From positions 1 through 64,000 of the forward strand of contig JAIWNI010000040.1 of assembly GCA_025331435.1 (NCBI GenBank): a stretch of 64,000 nucleotides of DNA, read 5' to 3'. Numbering within the stretch: the first letter of the stretch is position 1; each line of letters begins with the position of its first letter. The translations under genes and the position numbers were made by a program. Origin of the DNA: Choanephora cucurbitarum (Eukaryota; Mucoromycota; Mucoromycetes; Mucorales; Choanephoraceae). The notes beneath the pieces were generated by a model. That model had not been told where the DNA came from. It did not search any database and was given only the letters and a program-made list of their open reading frames with translations. Shown piece by piece: positions 34,346-46,228 of this stretch.

Positions 34346-35737
34346 TTAAGTGAAAACTTCTTTGTATACGACATTTCTTGCATGGTTTTTAGCATATTGT
34401 GCTGGGATGGAGCTTGATTTGCCAATGAGAATTTTGATAGATTCTTTTTGTCTTATTCGTGAAAGAGCAACATACAACTGGCCATGGCTAAAAACAGGTT
34501 TTGGTAGATACAATCCAGCCCGATCGAGAGTTTGCCCTTGAGCTTTGTTAATTGTCATGGCAAAAGTAAGTCTAATTGGAAATTGAATTCGCTGAAATTG
34601 CATAGCATCAGTTTCAGCAGAAAAGAGCTTTATCTTTGGAATGCATACAACTGATCCAGCAAATGCGCCTGTTTCGATTGTAGCTTCAATTAAGTTTCGC
34701 ATTAATGACTTGACAATGAGTATTTTACCATTACATAAGCTATTCAGAGCATCAAGGTTTCTTAGAAGCATGATAGGTGCTCCGACTTTTAGAGTGAGTA
34801 CATGAGGAGGCAACGCACCAGATTCAATTACATTGAGAACTTCCATAGGATGTTCTAATGATTGTTGAAGATCCAAGGTATCATCAGCACTGTAGTAAAT
34901 GACTGGCTCACCTGGAAGTTTTTCAATCAATAAACGATTGATTTCAGCAACATGCACATTGATAGGCGTTAATATAGCAGAGCTAATCAAATATGATGTA
35001 TCATTTCCAATCCTCAAGTCCGAATTAAATAGCTCTGGACACATAGCAGAAGGAAGATTCAGAAGATTATCTCCAGGTATGAGCATGGAATCCAGCAGTT
35101 TGACGAAGTCAGTATCTGTGGGAAAGAAGTTTGGATAAACTTGTACTCGAAGAGTTTCTGCTGAGCCATTACCAATATTCAAAAGCATATTAGCAAATTG
35201 CTCAAGTTCAAGAGGCAATGATGGATTGTTGCTATTTTGAGCTTGCTGAACACGCATGTTGATTTGAAGCTTTTTGACTGTAAAGGAAGGCCAGAGAAAA
35301 GATCGGTTGGTGCATGCATTGACAACGTCTGATTTACTGCCTTTAGGAATCACAGGGAGTACTTGATGAAAGTCGCCACCAAATGGTACTGATTCAAGCA
35401 CCTTATTTTGAGTACCAAAAATATCTTTCAATGTTCGATCGACTGTTTCAAGAGTAGACTTGTTGATCATTGAAGACTCATCCCAAATGATTACTTTGGT
35501 CTTCCTCAATAATTGAGCTTGCATAGAGGATGGTGTGATTCCACACATTGTAGTAGAGGAAGTTTCCAGAGGTATTTTGAACATGAAATGAGCTGTCCTG
35601 CCACCTGCCATCAGTAATGCAGCTGTGCCACTGGATGCAACAGCCAAAGCAAATCCATCATGATCAGATCGTACTGCTTTCAAGAGTGTGTTAAACAGGT
35701 AGGTTTTACCCGTATCTCCAGGATCACAGAGCACCAA
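34346..35737 (-). pseudogene. PIF1-like Helitron helicase, C-terminal part
   Basis: A 463-codon open frame. It has a Walker A-like DPGDTGKTYLF (normally GPGGTGKT), Walker B IIWDESSM, FGGDFHQVLPV, the motif around INRLLIEKLPGE, MLLRNLD, and the motif VI region FAMTINKAQGQTLDRAGLYL…GQLYVALSR. These are diagnostic of PIF1/RecD-type helicases of Helitrons. The start of the frame is not a natural protein start: an in-frame TGA at about 35743 separates it from the Rep region. The first Walker A glycines are replaced by residues that look like the end of the Rep region. Confidence 0.85.
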
Positions 35738-35743
35738 GACAAT

Positions 35744-36965
35744 TCAAAAAAGCTTGCGAAGAGATATAGGTGTCTGCGTATGAGCAGCTTCATCTAAACA
35801 TTGCTTCCATTGGTTGTCTGATGCAAGCAGACCTAGAGCTCTAGCAGCAGCTTGAAACGTTGGATGGCATGTGCCGTTAACTGTTCTCAAGTGAGCAAAA
35901 GAGGTAACTCCAGCAACATGGTACAGTAGCATACGAAGATGATAGAGCTCTGATCTTTTGGGAGATATAGAATAAACTCTACCAATAGTTGCACCAAAAC
36001 CACGGTGTCTTTTTGCCCATTTTCTTGGTTTTACAGATGTGTGCCTGACATACTGCTCAGGGAAGTTGGGGTACAAAATAGACCTTGCTTCGGGATCTAT
36101 CTGATTCGTTTTGAACCAACTGGTCAAAGTTGTATCTTGTTCAGAGGCTTGCATTAGTACAGCGTTGATGTCATCATCTTCGTTGAAGTACACAGACTCC
36201 TCCCCTTCAAGATGGATAGCCAGTCTTTGGTGTGCAGGGAATTCCTTGTGCATTGGAAAGGAGAATAGTCTCCAGCAAGCTTCAGGAGCAGAGACATATC
36301 TGGCATCGATGAAAGAGCGGACTTCATCATTTTGCTCAACAGACAATGAGGCTCGATCATGGCCTTTGTAGACATACTTACAGACATATTTGACGCTGTT
36401 GATTGATGAACATATTTCAACATTTATATGAGCATCATATTTCGTAGCAAGGTAAAGGTTGTGAGGTACAACCCAACGATTGTCAATGTTATATGTATGT
36501 CTGTTTATAGTCTTTGGGACTGTGATGCCATTGTTTCTCCTTCTATATACAGGATAGCCACCGTTAATGTTAGCAGTTGTCTCATTGGAAAAGGCTTTAG
36601 GATACTTTTTGATACATTCATGCGCAATATCCATACAAACAGCCTGTGCTGATTATTCCACATGGTCCATGAATCATGTGTTTTATCACTGTTCGGTGGA
36701 CCAAAGAGAAACGAATTGAATCTGGTATCTCAGCTGATACAACACTATCATACTCTTCTGCATTTAAAGGCTTATCCGAGGAATCGACAATTAACAGAAC
36801 GTGAGCATGAGGAAGTCCAGGTTTTTGAAATTCAATAGTGTAGACAAATTCAACAGCTTTTCTCAAGACATTCTTTTTGGCGAGATCATCAAGTAATTCG
36901 CGGAGCTTAATGTTAAAGACTCGGCTACAAAGATCGGGTCGATCAGATGCATTTTGACCAAACAA
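35744..36965 (-). pseudogene. Helitron Rep (HUH endonuclease) region, frameshifted
   Basis: The frame 36618–36965 contains FVYTIEFQKPGLPHAHVLL, whose HAH is the metal-binding HUH motif. The adjoining frame 35744–36634 continues with KYPKAFSNETTANINGGYP, VVPHNLYLATKYDAHIN and VKYVCKYVYKGHD, where the tyrosines match the two-tyrosine catalytic motif. These parts nick and join DNA in rolling-circle transposition. The two frames overlap in different phases, showing a frameshift near 36630. Confidence 0.8.
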
Positions 36966-37184
36966 AAGTTCTCTTTAGATTTCAGGCCATTGAGGGTTGC
37001 AGGTAAAGGTGATGAAATAATCAGGCTTTCCAAAGCGTCTGACAATACTCAATGCATTTTGATACAATTGTGCCATATGCCGAGGTCCGCCAATAGAGCT
37101 TGATGGTAAATTTACCTTTTTATCTAATCGGTCCCTTTCTTGTTGATCGGCTGGTTGTAATCCATCATTCAGATTGACAGCGTC

Positions 37185-38666
37185 TTATAGACCTTGATAC
37201 AGCTCACATCTTAGACTTTTTTGATTGTGGCGAATGTGTAAGAGTCTGTTTTGCTCCATTTTTGTGTACATATCGACAATGTACTGGTGAAATAAGTTGT
37301 CGAAAAGATGTAATAAGTGATCATCAGAAGGTCTGTACATGAGTCTAAAGCTATAGAACTGCATGATCGTCATTTTTTCATTAGATAAATTGCTTAAAGT
37401 AGTGATGCTCCATCCAGATTCTCCAAAGGGAAACAAAAGAACGTAATGCAAAGGGCTGTAAAACTGATAAGACTCATTGACCCTTACGATAGAACCATCT
37501 TGGTATTGAGTAACTATATCTTGAGGAGTATTTGCAGCATTATCATCGTTGTCACCGCCAACAATTATGGCTGCAATTTGAGAACCATCTTAGGTCTATT
37601 GTAGCGTCTACGATCTGGTACGCCTTCAGCTCGAAAGACTAACTTTACATTTTCCAATGATGATATGCCTTGATTTTGACCAAGAGTATCATTGTTACTT
37701 TGCTGTTCAGCAGCAATTTGTGTCATGTTTTTGAAGATAGCAACAAAAGGGTTAACTCGATGCAGCATGTTGTGAATTGCTAATAGAGTCGAACGGTCTA
37801 CATTTCGTGCAATTGCATGTCGATTTTCCAATTCATGCTCAGTATCAAGAATGTAGATCTGTGCAAACTTAGGGCTCGAATTATCAGAGGGAATAGCAGA
37901 TCCAATCAAATGATATGAACTGCCTTGAATTCGAAAGGTGTAAGAGCCAGTTCGACTGTTAGCTAAGTTCAAATCAAGGTTTACACCAAAAGAAGTGAAA
38001 CTTAAAGAGCTGTTGAACATTCTAATATCACTTCGAAACTCTTTGGAAGTGTTATTGCTTCCCTTGAGAAGATCTGCAATTTCTGGTGGTGTTGGTTGCA
38101 AAGGACTTAAAAACGACTCACCCTTACAACAAAACAATTGAAACACAGGATGAATTTTACTACTGCCAGAAGCCCTTTTCCTGATCTACATCAAAGCACC
38201 ACAACGATCGCAAACACAACTCATTGAACCACAATCAAATCTCATAAAAAGTACCGCACTCAAATCTCTTGCAATATTTCTAATATTCTGAGTATTGAAA
38301 GGACAGAGTCTATTGGTACGCTTTAAACGACCTTCCATTCCACAGTTGGCACAAACTTCGACAGTAGGTAATTGCTCATCTACTTCCATATCTTGAAAAC
38401 ATGAATTCATTCTGCACCCAGCAAAGGTTCAGCGAGAGTGACCAGGCTCATTGCATGCAGAACAAACAGCCACATCGTTTTGAGTTTGTTCTTGTTGAAA
38501 TTCTTCCAATTGAACATCTTCGTCTACTTGATTGCGTGGGGTTCAATCGACAAAATCGGTATGTTCTGCGAGAATGACCCGGTTCGTTACATGCTGTGCA
38601 GAAAACAGCTGGTGAATCGCTCATATTTTTAGTTTTCAAAATATCTGTCAAAGTCTTATTGATCAA
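37185..38666 (-). pseudogene. Helitron N-terminal region and zinc-binding segments, broken
   Basis: Frames 37185–37451, 37565–38146, 38186–38410 and 38448–38666 hold the N-terminal Helitron_like region (QFYSFRLMYRPSDDHLLHLF, QQSNNDTLGQNQG, VFRAEGVPDRRRYNRPK) and two cysteine-rich pieces (CTACNEPGHSRRTYRFC and CANCGMEGRLKRTNRLC). In related elements these belong to one continuous protein. Confidence 0.7.
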
Positions 38667-39490
38667 AAAGCAGTATAATGAACCAAAAGTCCAAAGCTAT
38701 AGCACTGGCCACTAAAAAAAAGGGGGGGGGAGGAAGGAACTAATTTTTAGAAGAGTAGAAAAAAATCAGCTGCAGTTTTTCAGATATTTACAATTAGAAG
38801 CTTGGTGAGTGTTTTTACAACCTAAGTTTAAGCTGGTGGTGGCTGTTTTTAGGACACCTTATCTTTTCAATATATTAACTGATAGTGATGATTCAGTCAA
38901 ACCTATTGGAATTGGTGTTTTGGAAATAACAAATGGTGGAAACTCCAAAATGAAAGGCCAAAGTTGAAAAATAATTTGTCCTTTAGACTGTAGAGTAATC
39001 ACCATTCATTTTTAGGAAGAAAATTAATGAATGCATCTCTGTTCTGTTGATTAAACTAAAACGCTCAGTGGTTGAGTATTTAATTCAGTTGTATAAAGAA
39101 GCTGAAAGTACAAGACGTTAGGAACAATCCAATTATATCTGCTTTTGAAAAAAAGAAAGTAGTGTTAACCCAGGGAAATAATAAATTAGCCTCTATCGCT
39201 TATAAAACAAGCTACGTTTGGTGTGTATTCTATATGTTTGAGCTACCTTAAAATGCGTATTTTTTTTATACTTTTCGGCTTTCTTTGTATTGACTGGATG
39301 GTCTAATCAATCAAGTACACAAACCCTATCTTTGTAATTACTTCGTATAAGTGCCTTCTTTTAAAGACGCAACATATCGGCATTGTATCTTGGCTCTCAG
39401 AATAATAACTTCTTAGATAAGACACTTAGAAGTAATTTATTAAATTACTTCAAGAACATAGTACGCAATTATTTGTAATATTTCATTGAT
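38667..39490. other. Intergenic, possible decayed fragment
   Basis: Contains an A-run followed by a G-run at about 38714–38730. On the plus strand a short frame (about 38850–38970) reads like protein (FRTPYLFNILTDSDDSVKP), but nothing is recognisable. The 3' flank of the aldo-keto reductase gene lies at the right end. Confidence 0.3.
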
Positions 39491-40634
39491 TTATTCAAAG
39501 AGAGGAATTCCGAAACCATATAAGATAGGATCATTCAGTCTTTGGTTGTTCTGAAGTGAAGCAAGCTTTTGCTTATCATCTGCGTCTAACTTAAAACCGA
39601 ACACATCCAAGTTTTGCTTTAAACGCTGCTCGTTAGAACTCTTAGGAATGACAACTGTTCTGCGATCAAGAGCCCAGCGCAATAAAACTTGACTGGGTGA
39701 GACCTTGTGCTTTTCAGCGACTGCCTTAATGGTATCGTGTTGAAGTAAAGGTGCAGCTTTCTTTCCATCATCATGAAGGTCGATGTATGATGAAGGACCA
39801 AAGGAAGAATATGCCATAATTTGGATACCTTGGTCTTGAACCCACTTGACCAAACGCTCTTGTGGCAAATAAGGATGAAGTTCAACCTACAAAATTTAAC
39901 TGTCAACACGTTGTTTCATTATGCTAAAGAGATTTTTTTTACCTGCAAAACAGCGGGCTTGATTTTGGCGTAGGTCAACAAATCAAGAATTGACTGAACG
40001 TTGAAGTTCGAAATACCAATGTTACGGATCAAGCCTGCTTCGACTAGCTTTTCCATCTCGCGCCATGTTTCATGAATAGGTGAAGCCTCAAACTCAACAA
40101 CATCTTTACCCGGTTGGTACCATCCAGGAGGGTCAGCCTTGTCGAAGTCAACAAACTTCAATGGAACAGGAACTATTTATCATGCTATAAATACATAACC
40201 CCAGCACAGTAGGAAAGCAAAAGAAAAACTACTTACAGTGAATCAAATACAAATCAACGTAATCAAGCTGGAGCTCCTTCAGCTGCTTTTCAAAGGCCAC
40301 CCGTACATTTGCCTTGTTGTGATAAGTATTCCAGAGCTTTGTAACAACTACACATAGTTCTAGGTTAGTTTATTGTACTTTTTGAATATGCTTAAGTCTT
40401 ACCGAAAAGTTCTTTTCTGTCAACGATGCCTTCCTCGATAGCCTTCTTGATACCACGACCAACTTCTACTTCATTTCCATAGTCAGAAGCACCATCAAAC
40501 AAGCGGTAACCAGCTTTGATAGCATTATAAATAACATCTTCGGCATCTTCCTTGGAGACTTTCCAGCAGCCAAACCCAACAAGGGGCAATTTATCGTTTG
40601 TACGGTTGAGGACAAGATGAGTTTCGGTGGCCAT
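39491..40634 (-). CDS. Aldo-keto reductase, D-xylose-reductase-like
   Basis: Exons are 40403–40634, 40237–40347, 39943–40172 and 39491–39886, about 322 residues, the usual AKR length. The protein opens with the strand and loop [20 protein letters not shown] carries the catalytic Tyr, TKLWNTYH the catalytic Lys and LYLIHFPVPLKFV the substrate-binding His. IGISNFN and the [13 protein letters not shown] phosphate-binding loop for NAD(P)H follow, and the C-terminus ends [16 protein letters not shown]. The FGCWKV start, the long loop after LIHFPV and the RxNDP ending are characteristic of fungal xylose reductases, which reduce xylose to xylitol in the cytosol. Other aldoses are possible substrates. 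All catalytic residues seem intact. Confidence 0.9.
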
Positions 40635-41329
40635 GATAAATGTAGTTCAGAGTTTATTGAAGAAAAGAAAAGAATAGTAAAACATTTTTCAAACACGAAC
40701 TCATTTATAGCTGAACAATGCATAATCATTGAGAAAATATCGGCGAAATTACATAATAATAAATCCGGTAACCTGCTGAAATGAATCTAATTTCGAAGAT
40801 TTATCTAAATGTAGAAATACAGAAAAAAATATATCAACAACTGACATCATATTCGATCACGAAAATAATTTTAGTTTGCTAAAAAAAAAAGGAAGAAGAA
40901 AAAGAGAGAAAGGCTCCACAAATATAGTCAGATCGCTTTTCCTTTCCGCAAGGCTGAGAGGCCTCAAATTGCTCGCTGCCAGTTTGTAAAATTCTATAGC
41001 TAACAGATCAAGACGATTAAAGGACTGTTTGTTTTGATTAAAGTAGCCCACCTTCAACCCAGATTAAATAAGGTTCTACTTAACGCAAGCCAATTTATAC
41101 CCAGTATTTTAACCTCATGTTCCCCCATGTTTCCGTCGACTCTATATGAAAAATAAATTTTATCTCAAGTAATCCCTTACTTGAAAGACTACATAGTATA
41201 CTTCATTCAGTCTCCATCTTTGCTGTCAAATTTCTATTTTTGGTTGATGGAGTGCTACGACAGCATAAAGATATACGAAGATGATATTTCTTGGTTGTAT
41301 TATTATTACTCTATATTGGATATACACAT
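40635..41329. other. Intergenic upstream of the aldo-keto reductase
   Basis: Contains the AKR promoter on the minus strand (purine-rich run at 40650–40680, which is C/T-rich on the gene strand). A short purine-rich frame at 40857–41057 is not convincing. Nothing else is recognised. Confidence 0.35.
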
Positions 41330-41422
41330 TAGTCGCTCGATTTAAGAGTGTTTGATTTAAGAGTATGCTCAATATAAGAGTGTATGTCTCAAGAATAAGC
41401 ACACTCTCAAGTAAAGCGACTA
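41330..41422. mobile_element. Short palindromic MITE with TA flanks (Tc1/mariner-like)
   Basis: The arms at 41330–41351 and 41401–41422 are inverted repeats matching at 18 of 22 positions. Removing the outer TA dinucleotides leaves termini GTCGCT… and …AGCGAC, each flanked by TA, the target duplicated by Tc1/mariner elements. The interior holds further degenerate copies of a TTTAAGAGT-like word. At about 93 bp it has no coding capacity. Confidence 0.55.
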
Positions 41423-41924
41423 TTGTATCTAGATTCGATGCCTTATGTGTTTTATAGTGAGCTAAATTAAAGTTTCAGAACGAGTGGCTGTTCTTCCAGA
41501 GATATAAGTGCCACATTAATCTACTGCTCTGCTAAAAATCAAGGTGATCTAGTGTAAAGCATCTATTCAATTGGCAAGTAAACTAGTTGAAACAACTTGA
41601 TACTTAAGTAGATATCCAGACAAAGAAAAAACTTAGTTTATCAATTTCTAGGTATCATTTTTCTTTGCTTTGGTAGACATTATCCAGTTTGCATTATTGT
41701 TTACTAGCTCTTTGGCTATATCTAAGGACAATTCTCTATGTGATTAGGGGTTCAAAGTGTTTTAGTCATCTTATCATTATCATCTGGTATACGAAAAAAG
41801 TAAAAGCATCATAATTTAGCAGCTAGATATCCTGAATAATACTTTCGCTATGTTTTTTTTGTTTTTACGAATCGATGATATAGAACCTCATCTTTAAATG
41901 ATTCATAGTGTCTTTAGCTACCTA
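41423..41924. other. Intergenic, nothing recognised
   Basis: AT-rich sequence between the palindromic element and the decayed plus-strand gene. No coding exon or motif is supported. Confidence 0.3.
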
Positions 41925-43619
41925 ATAAGAGGTCTCAAATAAGAATTCTGTTGTTAAGGCTATTGTGAATGTAATACCTTCTGAAGAGTATGAAGAATCT
42001 ATTCTTGACTATTACTCGATGAAAGAGACCTTTTCCATGTATTTCGTAGACTTTAAGAGCATACGGGCTCGTCGTAGTCGTTTCAGGAGGAAGCTTGATC
42101 AGCTGTCAAGTCGCTTACTACGTATTGGTTTTGGTTCTGAGTGAATCAAGCAGTGTAGTTGATATCTCATAAAATAAAAGCAAGGCCATCAGAAGCTAAA
42201 GAAGAAAAAAAGTCATGTCTACCTGTCAACCATTCCTCTCTCCTTAATTAGTTTGTACAGTAGCTCAAGAAGTCATCGGCGAAACTTATTCAAGAAGAAA
42301 CAAGCTAAAGAAAATACTCAAAACATCTGCCAAAAGCAATTTTCAAGATAAAAAACAGAAGATTAGAACAAACCGCTGTCAAGTTAGAATTGATGCACTT
42401 GAAGGAATTTTGAAAAACGAGGTAAGCAGCTGGAGAATTAGTTAAGCTAAAGCATTTTTGGCTTCAACAGAGAGCACTAATTCCAAAGACAAAACCAGAA
42501 TAGGAAAAGAAGCCAAACATAATTAATAATGACGGTAATGAGTAAATAGATCTCATGAACCTCAACAAAGAACTTCCAGCCTCGGAAGATCACATTATAG
42601 AGCGGGAAGACAGCACTTCAGAAAGCAACAGTTGCACCTCCTCCCCTCCTCAAAACGAGAATCAAAGTCTTGGTAGCTAATTTAAGAGCAGCTTTGCATT
42701 CAAATCCTCAGAAGAGAACTACATTACAACTTTTATGAGGTAGAATCAACTGTTAAACGAAGTATGGATTACCATCATGTGATTGCTAAGACATCAAGGA
42801 TTCTTTTAATGCAAAACCCCTTTCTTCTTGATGACAGGTACTGCCTTTCATGCTATTGGACAGACAAACTAAACGATCTCTTTTTGCCCTTTGATGAGCC
42901 CTTCCCAGTTAAATGCTCTATACTTGGATGCGCTATCTATTTTTAGTCTCCTTTGTTGAAATGATGATAAAGCAAAGTTGCTAATGCTCATGATGTTAAT
43001 GGGAACTTGATTCCAACAGGAAAAATTGCAGCCGAGAAAAAGAATGTCATGTCTGATCCTTTTCTTTAATCTGAAATGCTTGTTAGCTACTTGAAACAAA
43101 TATAAGCAAACTTTTATTCATTGCATAGATTTACTTTTTGGTACAGAAACAGTTTGTGTATGCAATATACTTGATGGTGATTCAACTGCGAACACATGCA
43201 AGAAGATTGAATCTCAAGAAGAAAGTCAACTATCGTCGTCTGCTTCACCGTTAGCTCTCACCTTTGAGCTCTCTCAGTCTGAAGCCAATAGACTTTATCA
43301 AGAACTAACCCGGTGGTCTAATCAGCTGAAATAAGCATGTAAGGCAAGAAGAGATTTTATTTACAGAAACGAGATCAAGGAATTGAAGGAACCGTGGGCG
43401 CTATAAGATGAAGCGAGGACGAACAAAACTCTCAAGCTTGTGCTTTCTGCTTCGATAAAATAAGTCTTGCGTTGAAAATTGTAGAGAAAGATGTAAAGGA
43501 AAGTCTTGAGACGATTAATGATACTTTCGTATGTAACAACAAGACCTGTATTCTTGATCTAGCAGAACAACTCCATAAACATGGAGACTCTCTGTCCGTA
43601 CCTAGACTGATTGCTGCAT
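41925..43619 (+). pseudogene. Decayed multi-exon gene of unknown family
   Basis: A chain of coding-like plus-strand segments: about 41925–42131 (YYSMKETFSMYFVDFKSIRA, then an Arg-rich run), 42250–42420 (VAQEVIGETYSRRNKLKKIL), 42470–42680 (Ser/Glu-rich), 42710–42946, 43140–43335 and 43395–43619 (ACAFCFDKISLALKIVEKDV, ending SVPRLIAA). Plausible GT–AG introns join the first two. The segment 42470–42680 contains two in-frame stops (TAG near 42508, TAA near 42543) flanked by coding in the same phase. No domain is recognised. It looks like a degraded lineage-specific gene, but a gene with unusual introns cannot be excluded. Confidence 0.35.
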
Positions 43620-45340
43620 GAATCCATGATGTATTCAATTTTTCCCTGTAATCACAACAATCTATTCTACGCTATTTGTTTTTACAATCAAATTTGGTTT
43701 CTCAAGACTAAGTTTTTAAAAAGAAAGCAGAATTTCTGTATTCACATGCATATCGAATCAAATAACAGGAGCATTATTAATGGAGTAACGCAAAGACACT
43801 TGAGTTAATGTATGAGAAAAAGGTATAACAAGAATTGATTAATATCTTTGCAGATTAAGAGATAGATGAGATTTGGTTTGTCTCATTATTTTGTTCTGCT
43901 TTGTTACTCAAATTTCTTCTCTTACTAAGCAACAATCCTACAATGAGACTGATTATTATCAGTGACAATTCATCAAATGCGTTGAATATGACTTGGTGTG
44001 ATAAAAAAAGGTAAAAAAAAAAACAAGAGGAGTCGACTATATTCGTCTTTATTGAGGATTAGTCTAAAGTCTTTTCTATACTAATGATCTATCACTACTT
44101 ATATGATTTTGTTACGTTCCTGAATTATAGTGAACAGTAATTTTCCGACAGAATAGTTAACCTTAAATTATTGGTGATTGTAGAATAAACCTATCATTCC
44201 TATTTCTCTGCTGTACTTTTAAAAGTATCTAGAATATTTCTATCATGTTCAGCTTATCTAGCGGTTCTATATTCACTGGTATGCAAGTTGATATCCAGAA
44301 TGATATATGACTCAATAATGGTTGAACTGATATGATACGCCAAAGTAAGAAAGGTATGAAGGTACTAATATGGTAATGGATCAATAACTACATAGAGTCT
44401 TGCTACACTTGGTATTTTTATACATGAACTATAGTCTATCGATAATACAATCGATTGTTCCAATTTTTTGTTGTTTGTTAGCTGGTTGTAGATAGCTTAA
44501 TTTTTGTTTGAATTGAGCATATTTTTGTTCTACCAAAGAACAAATAGCACTGCTTAAATAGAGATTTAATTGAAGCAAGGCAGCGACAAAGTGTTAGGAT
44601 TAAAACCAGTTCAGTTGCAAGTCGATTTTAATACAAATCATTCAAGACTTTTAAAGAAACGTTTTTTTTTCATGTATATTCTACGATTTGTTTCTACTGT
44701 TACATATATGATTTGTCCTAGTACTCAATTATTTTCTGACTTCTTTTCGCTGCTTTGAATCCAACTCTGTATTTCCTAATTGGTATTCAATTCTTTTGAC
44801 AGCTCCTCTTGATCTTCTAGTACACAACAAATTATTAGAATCCTTCTCTAACTTTCCATTCATAATGATTAAAACTTTTGAACATGTATTAATCATCCAT
44901 TACATGATGACTCATTAACTTGACTGTTTAAATTATTAGTTTGCAAGTCCAACAGGACTTCTTTTAGAATAGTATATAAACTCTTTAACATTTCTTATCA
45001 ATAAACGTAACTATCATTTAACTTAGATCTCTCTTATTTACTTTACACTTGATTGTATTTTGACATATTTTCACTACCTAAATCCACATATTTGATTAGT
45101 TCCCTTGATACTTATAACGGATTATTGTATTCTCTTATTACATCTCTTCTTTAGATTTCTTTATTCTTTTATCTTACTTTACGGTTCGTTACCTAAACAA
45201 CGTGGTGCTCACTACATATAACCTTGCTGCCTGATTGCCCCGTTATATCTCTTTAATTCTCTTTTACAAGTTACCGCAATAACTATCCTTGATCCTAAAA
45301 CAACGCGACCAAAACGTCTCACTTAATCTTAAATGAAAAG
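43620..45340. other. Intergenic, nothing recognised
   Basis: AT-rich sequence of about 1.7 kb with short frames only (for example 44570–44758 plus). No motif, tRNA or repeat is supported until the tRNA-Leu at its right end. Confidence 0.4.
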
Positions 45341-45345
45341 AAAAA
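45341..45345 (-). terminator. Pol III T-run terminator of tRNA-Leu
   Basis: Directly after the discriminator base, the tRNA strand has five T residues, the standard RNA polymerase III stop. Confidence 0.8.
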
Positions 45346-45428
45346 TGCAGACTGTGAGATTCGAACTCACGCCTCTTGCGAGACCGCAACTTGAGTGCGG
45401 CGCCTTAGACCAACTCGGCCAAATCTGC
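45346..45428 (-). tRNA. tRNA-Leu (anticodon CAA)
   Basis: The 83-nt minus-strand sequence folds as a class II tRNA. The acceptor arms GCAGATT and AGTCTGC pair, with A as discriminator. The anticodon stem CCGCA/TGCGG holds the loop CTCAAGT with anticodon CAA, read for UUG Leu. The variable arm is long (about TCTCGCAAGAGG), and the T-arm contains GTTCGAATC. No intron is present in the anticodon loop. A Ty3/Gypsy LTR starts 8 bp upstream of its 5' end. Confidence 0.95.
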
Positions 45429-45436
45429 TCATATTT

Positions 45437-46228
45437 TGAAATATAATGAAGTCAAGATATCGGCTAGGCGAAAGTTTTCTTTTGTCCGGTAGAGTTCCGG
45501 TAGCGGTGCGATTCGGACCAACATCTACGTCACTTTATCCCAAAAACTGGAACCCTAAAGACCTGCCTAGACCCTTTTATTCTTTTTGTTCTCTTGGTTC
45601 TGATCTGTACTACCCTTTTGAGTTCACTTACATTCCAGATAGTTACTTTTCTCTTTTGTTGTCTACTTCCGCTCCGCTGGCTCATTTAAGCTTTTACTAT
45701 TGCTTTGATTCACTCCTCATTACTACTTTAGATTTAATTCCCTTTATTTATCATTACTTACAGAATTGCCATTAACATTTCATCCACTCTGCTCATTTTA
45801 GACCAAATTATCGTTGAATCCGTACCATGCAATTCTTTAGAACAATTCTTCATTCCATTTCTGACCTTTCCTAGACCGAATCATTTTGGACCATCATTAC
45901 TTAGAAGAATAGAAATTCTTTAGCAATAGTATAAATAGTAGATATTTGTTATAATAAAATCGAGGTCGTTTTTCTTTATCTTAAACTGGGAGTGATAATT
46001 TGATTACTTGGGAGACATTATCTTCTGTGATATTACAAATTCTGTTTTCTGTTACCAGGTATGACTATACTAGGAAGAGAAGGATTGGCAGAGGTTATTA
46101 ACACTGTCCTTTTCTCCACCTTATGTCTAGGCTTTGTTATATACTCTTGTCAAATCCTTTTACCCCTCAATTCCGCTACCTTTTATCAAACCGATAAATA
46201 CCCTCACAAGCCTATCTCAGACTTTTCA
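45437..46228 (+). repeat. 5' LTR of the Ty3/Gypsy element
   Basis: It begins TGAAATATAATG and ends ACTTTTCA. A TATA-like TATAAATAG near 45930 and AATAAAATC near 45954 fit promoter and polyadenylation signals. It overlaps the first 56 codons of the long Gag frame. Confidence 0.93.

Larger units (their letters stand above)
34346..38666 (-). mobile_element. Broken Helitron transposon (Rep–helicase type)
   Basis: In minus-strand order it carries two zinc-binding segments (38448–38666 and 38186–38410, CxxC/CxxH patterns), an N-terminal Helitron region (37565–38146), the LLFPFGESGW region (37185–37451), the Rep region with its HUH motif (35744–36965) and a PIF1-family helicase (34346–35737). Autonomous Helitrons encode these in one protein and move by rolling-circle replication. 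Here the coding sequence is cut into at least six frames by stops and frameshifts, so it cannot act alone. Element ends (5' TC, 3' hairpin plus CTRR) were not identified, so the limits given are coding limits. Confidence 0.85.

Noticed and set aside
45446..45775. 109-codon frame inside the LTR (also at 51832–52161)
   Set aside because: Present in both LTRs only because they are copies. No motif, and the region holds promoter and polyadenylation-like signals.
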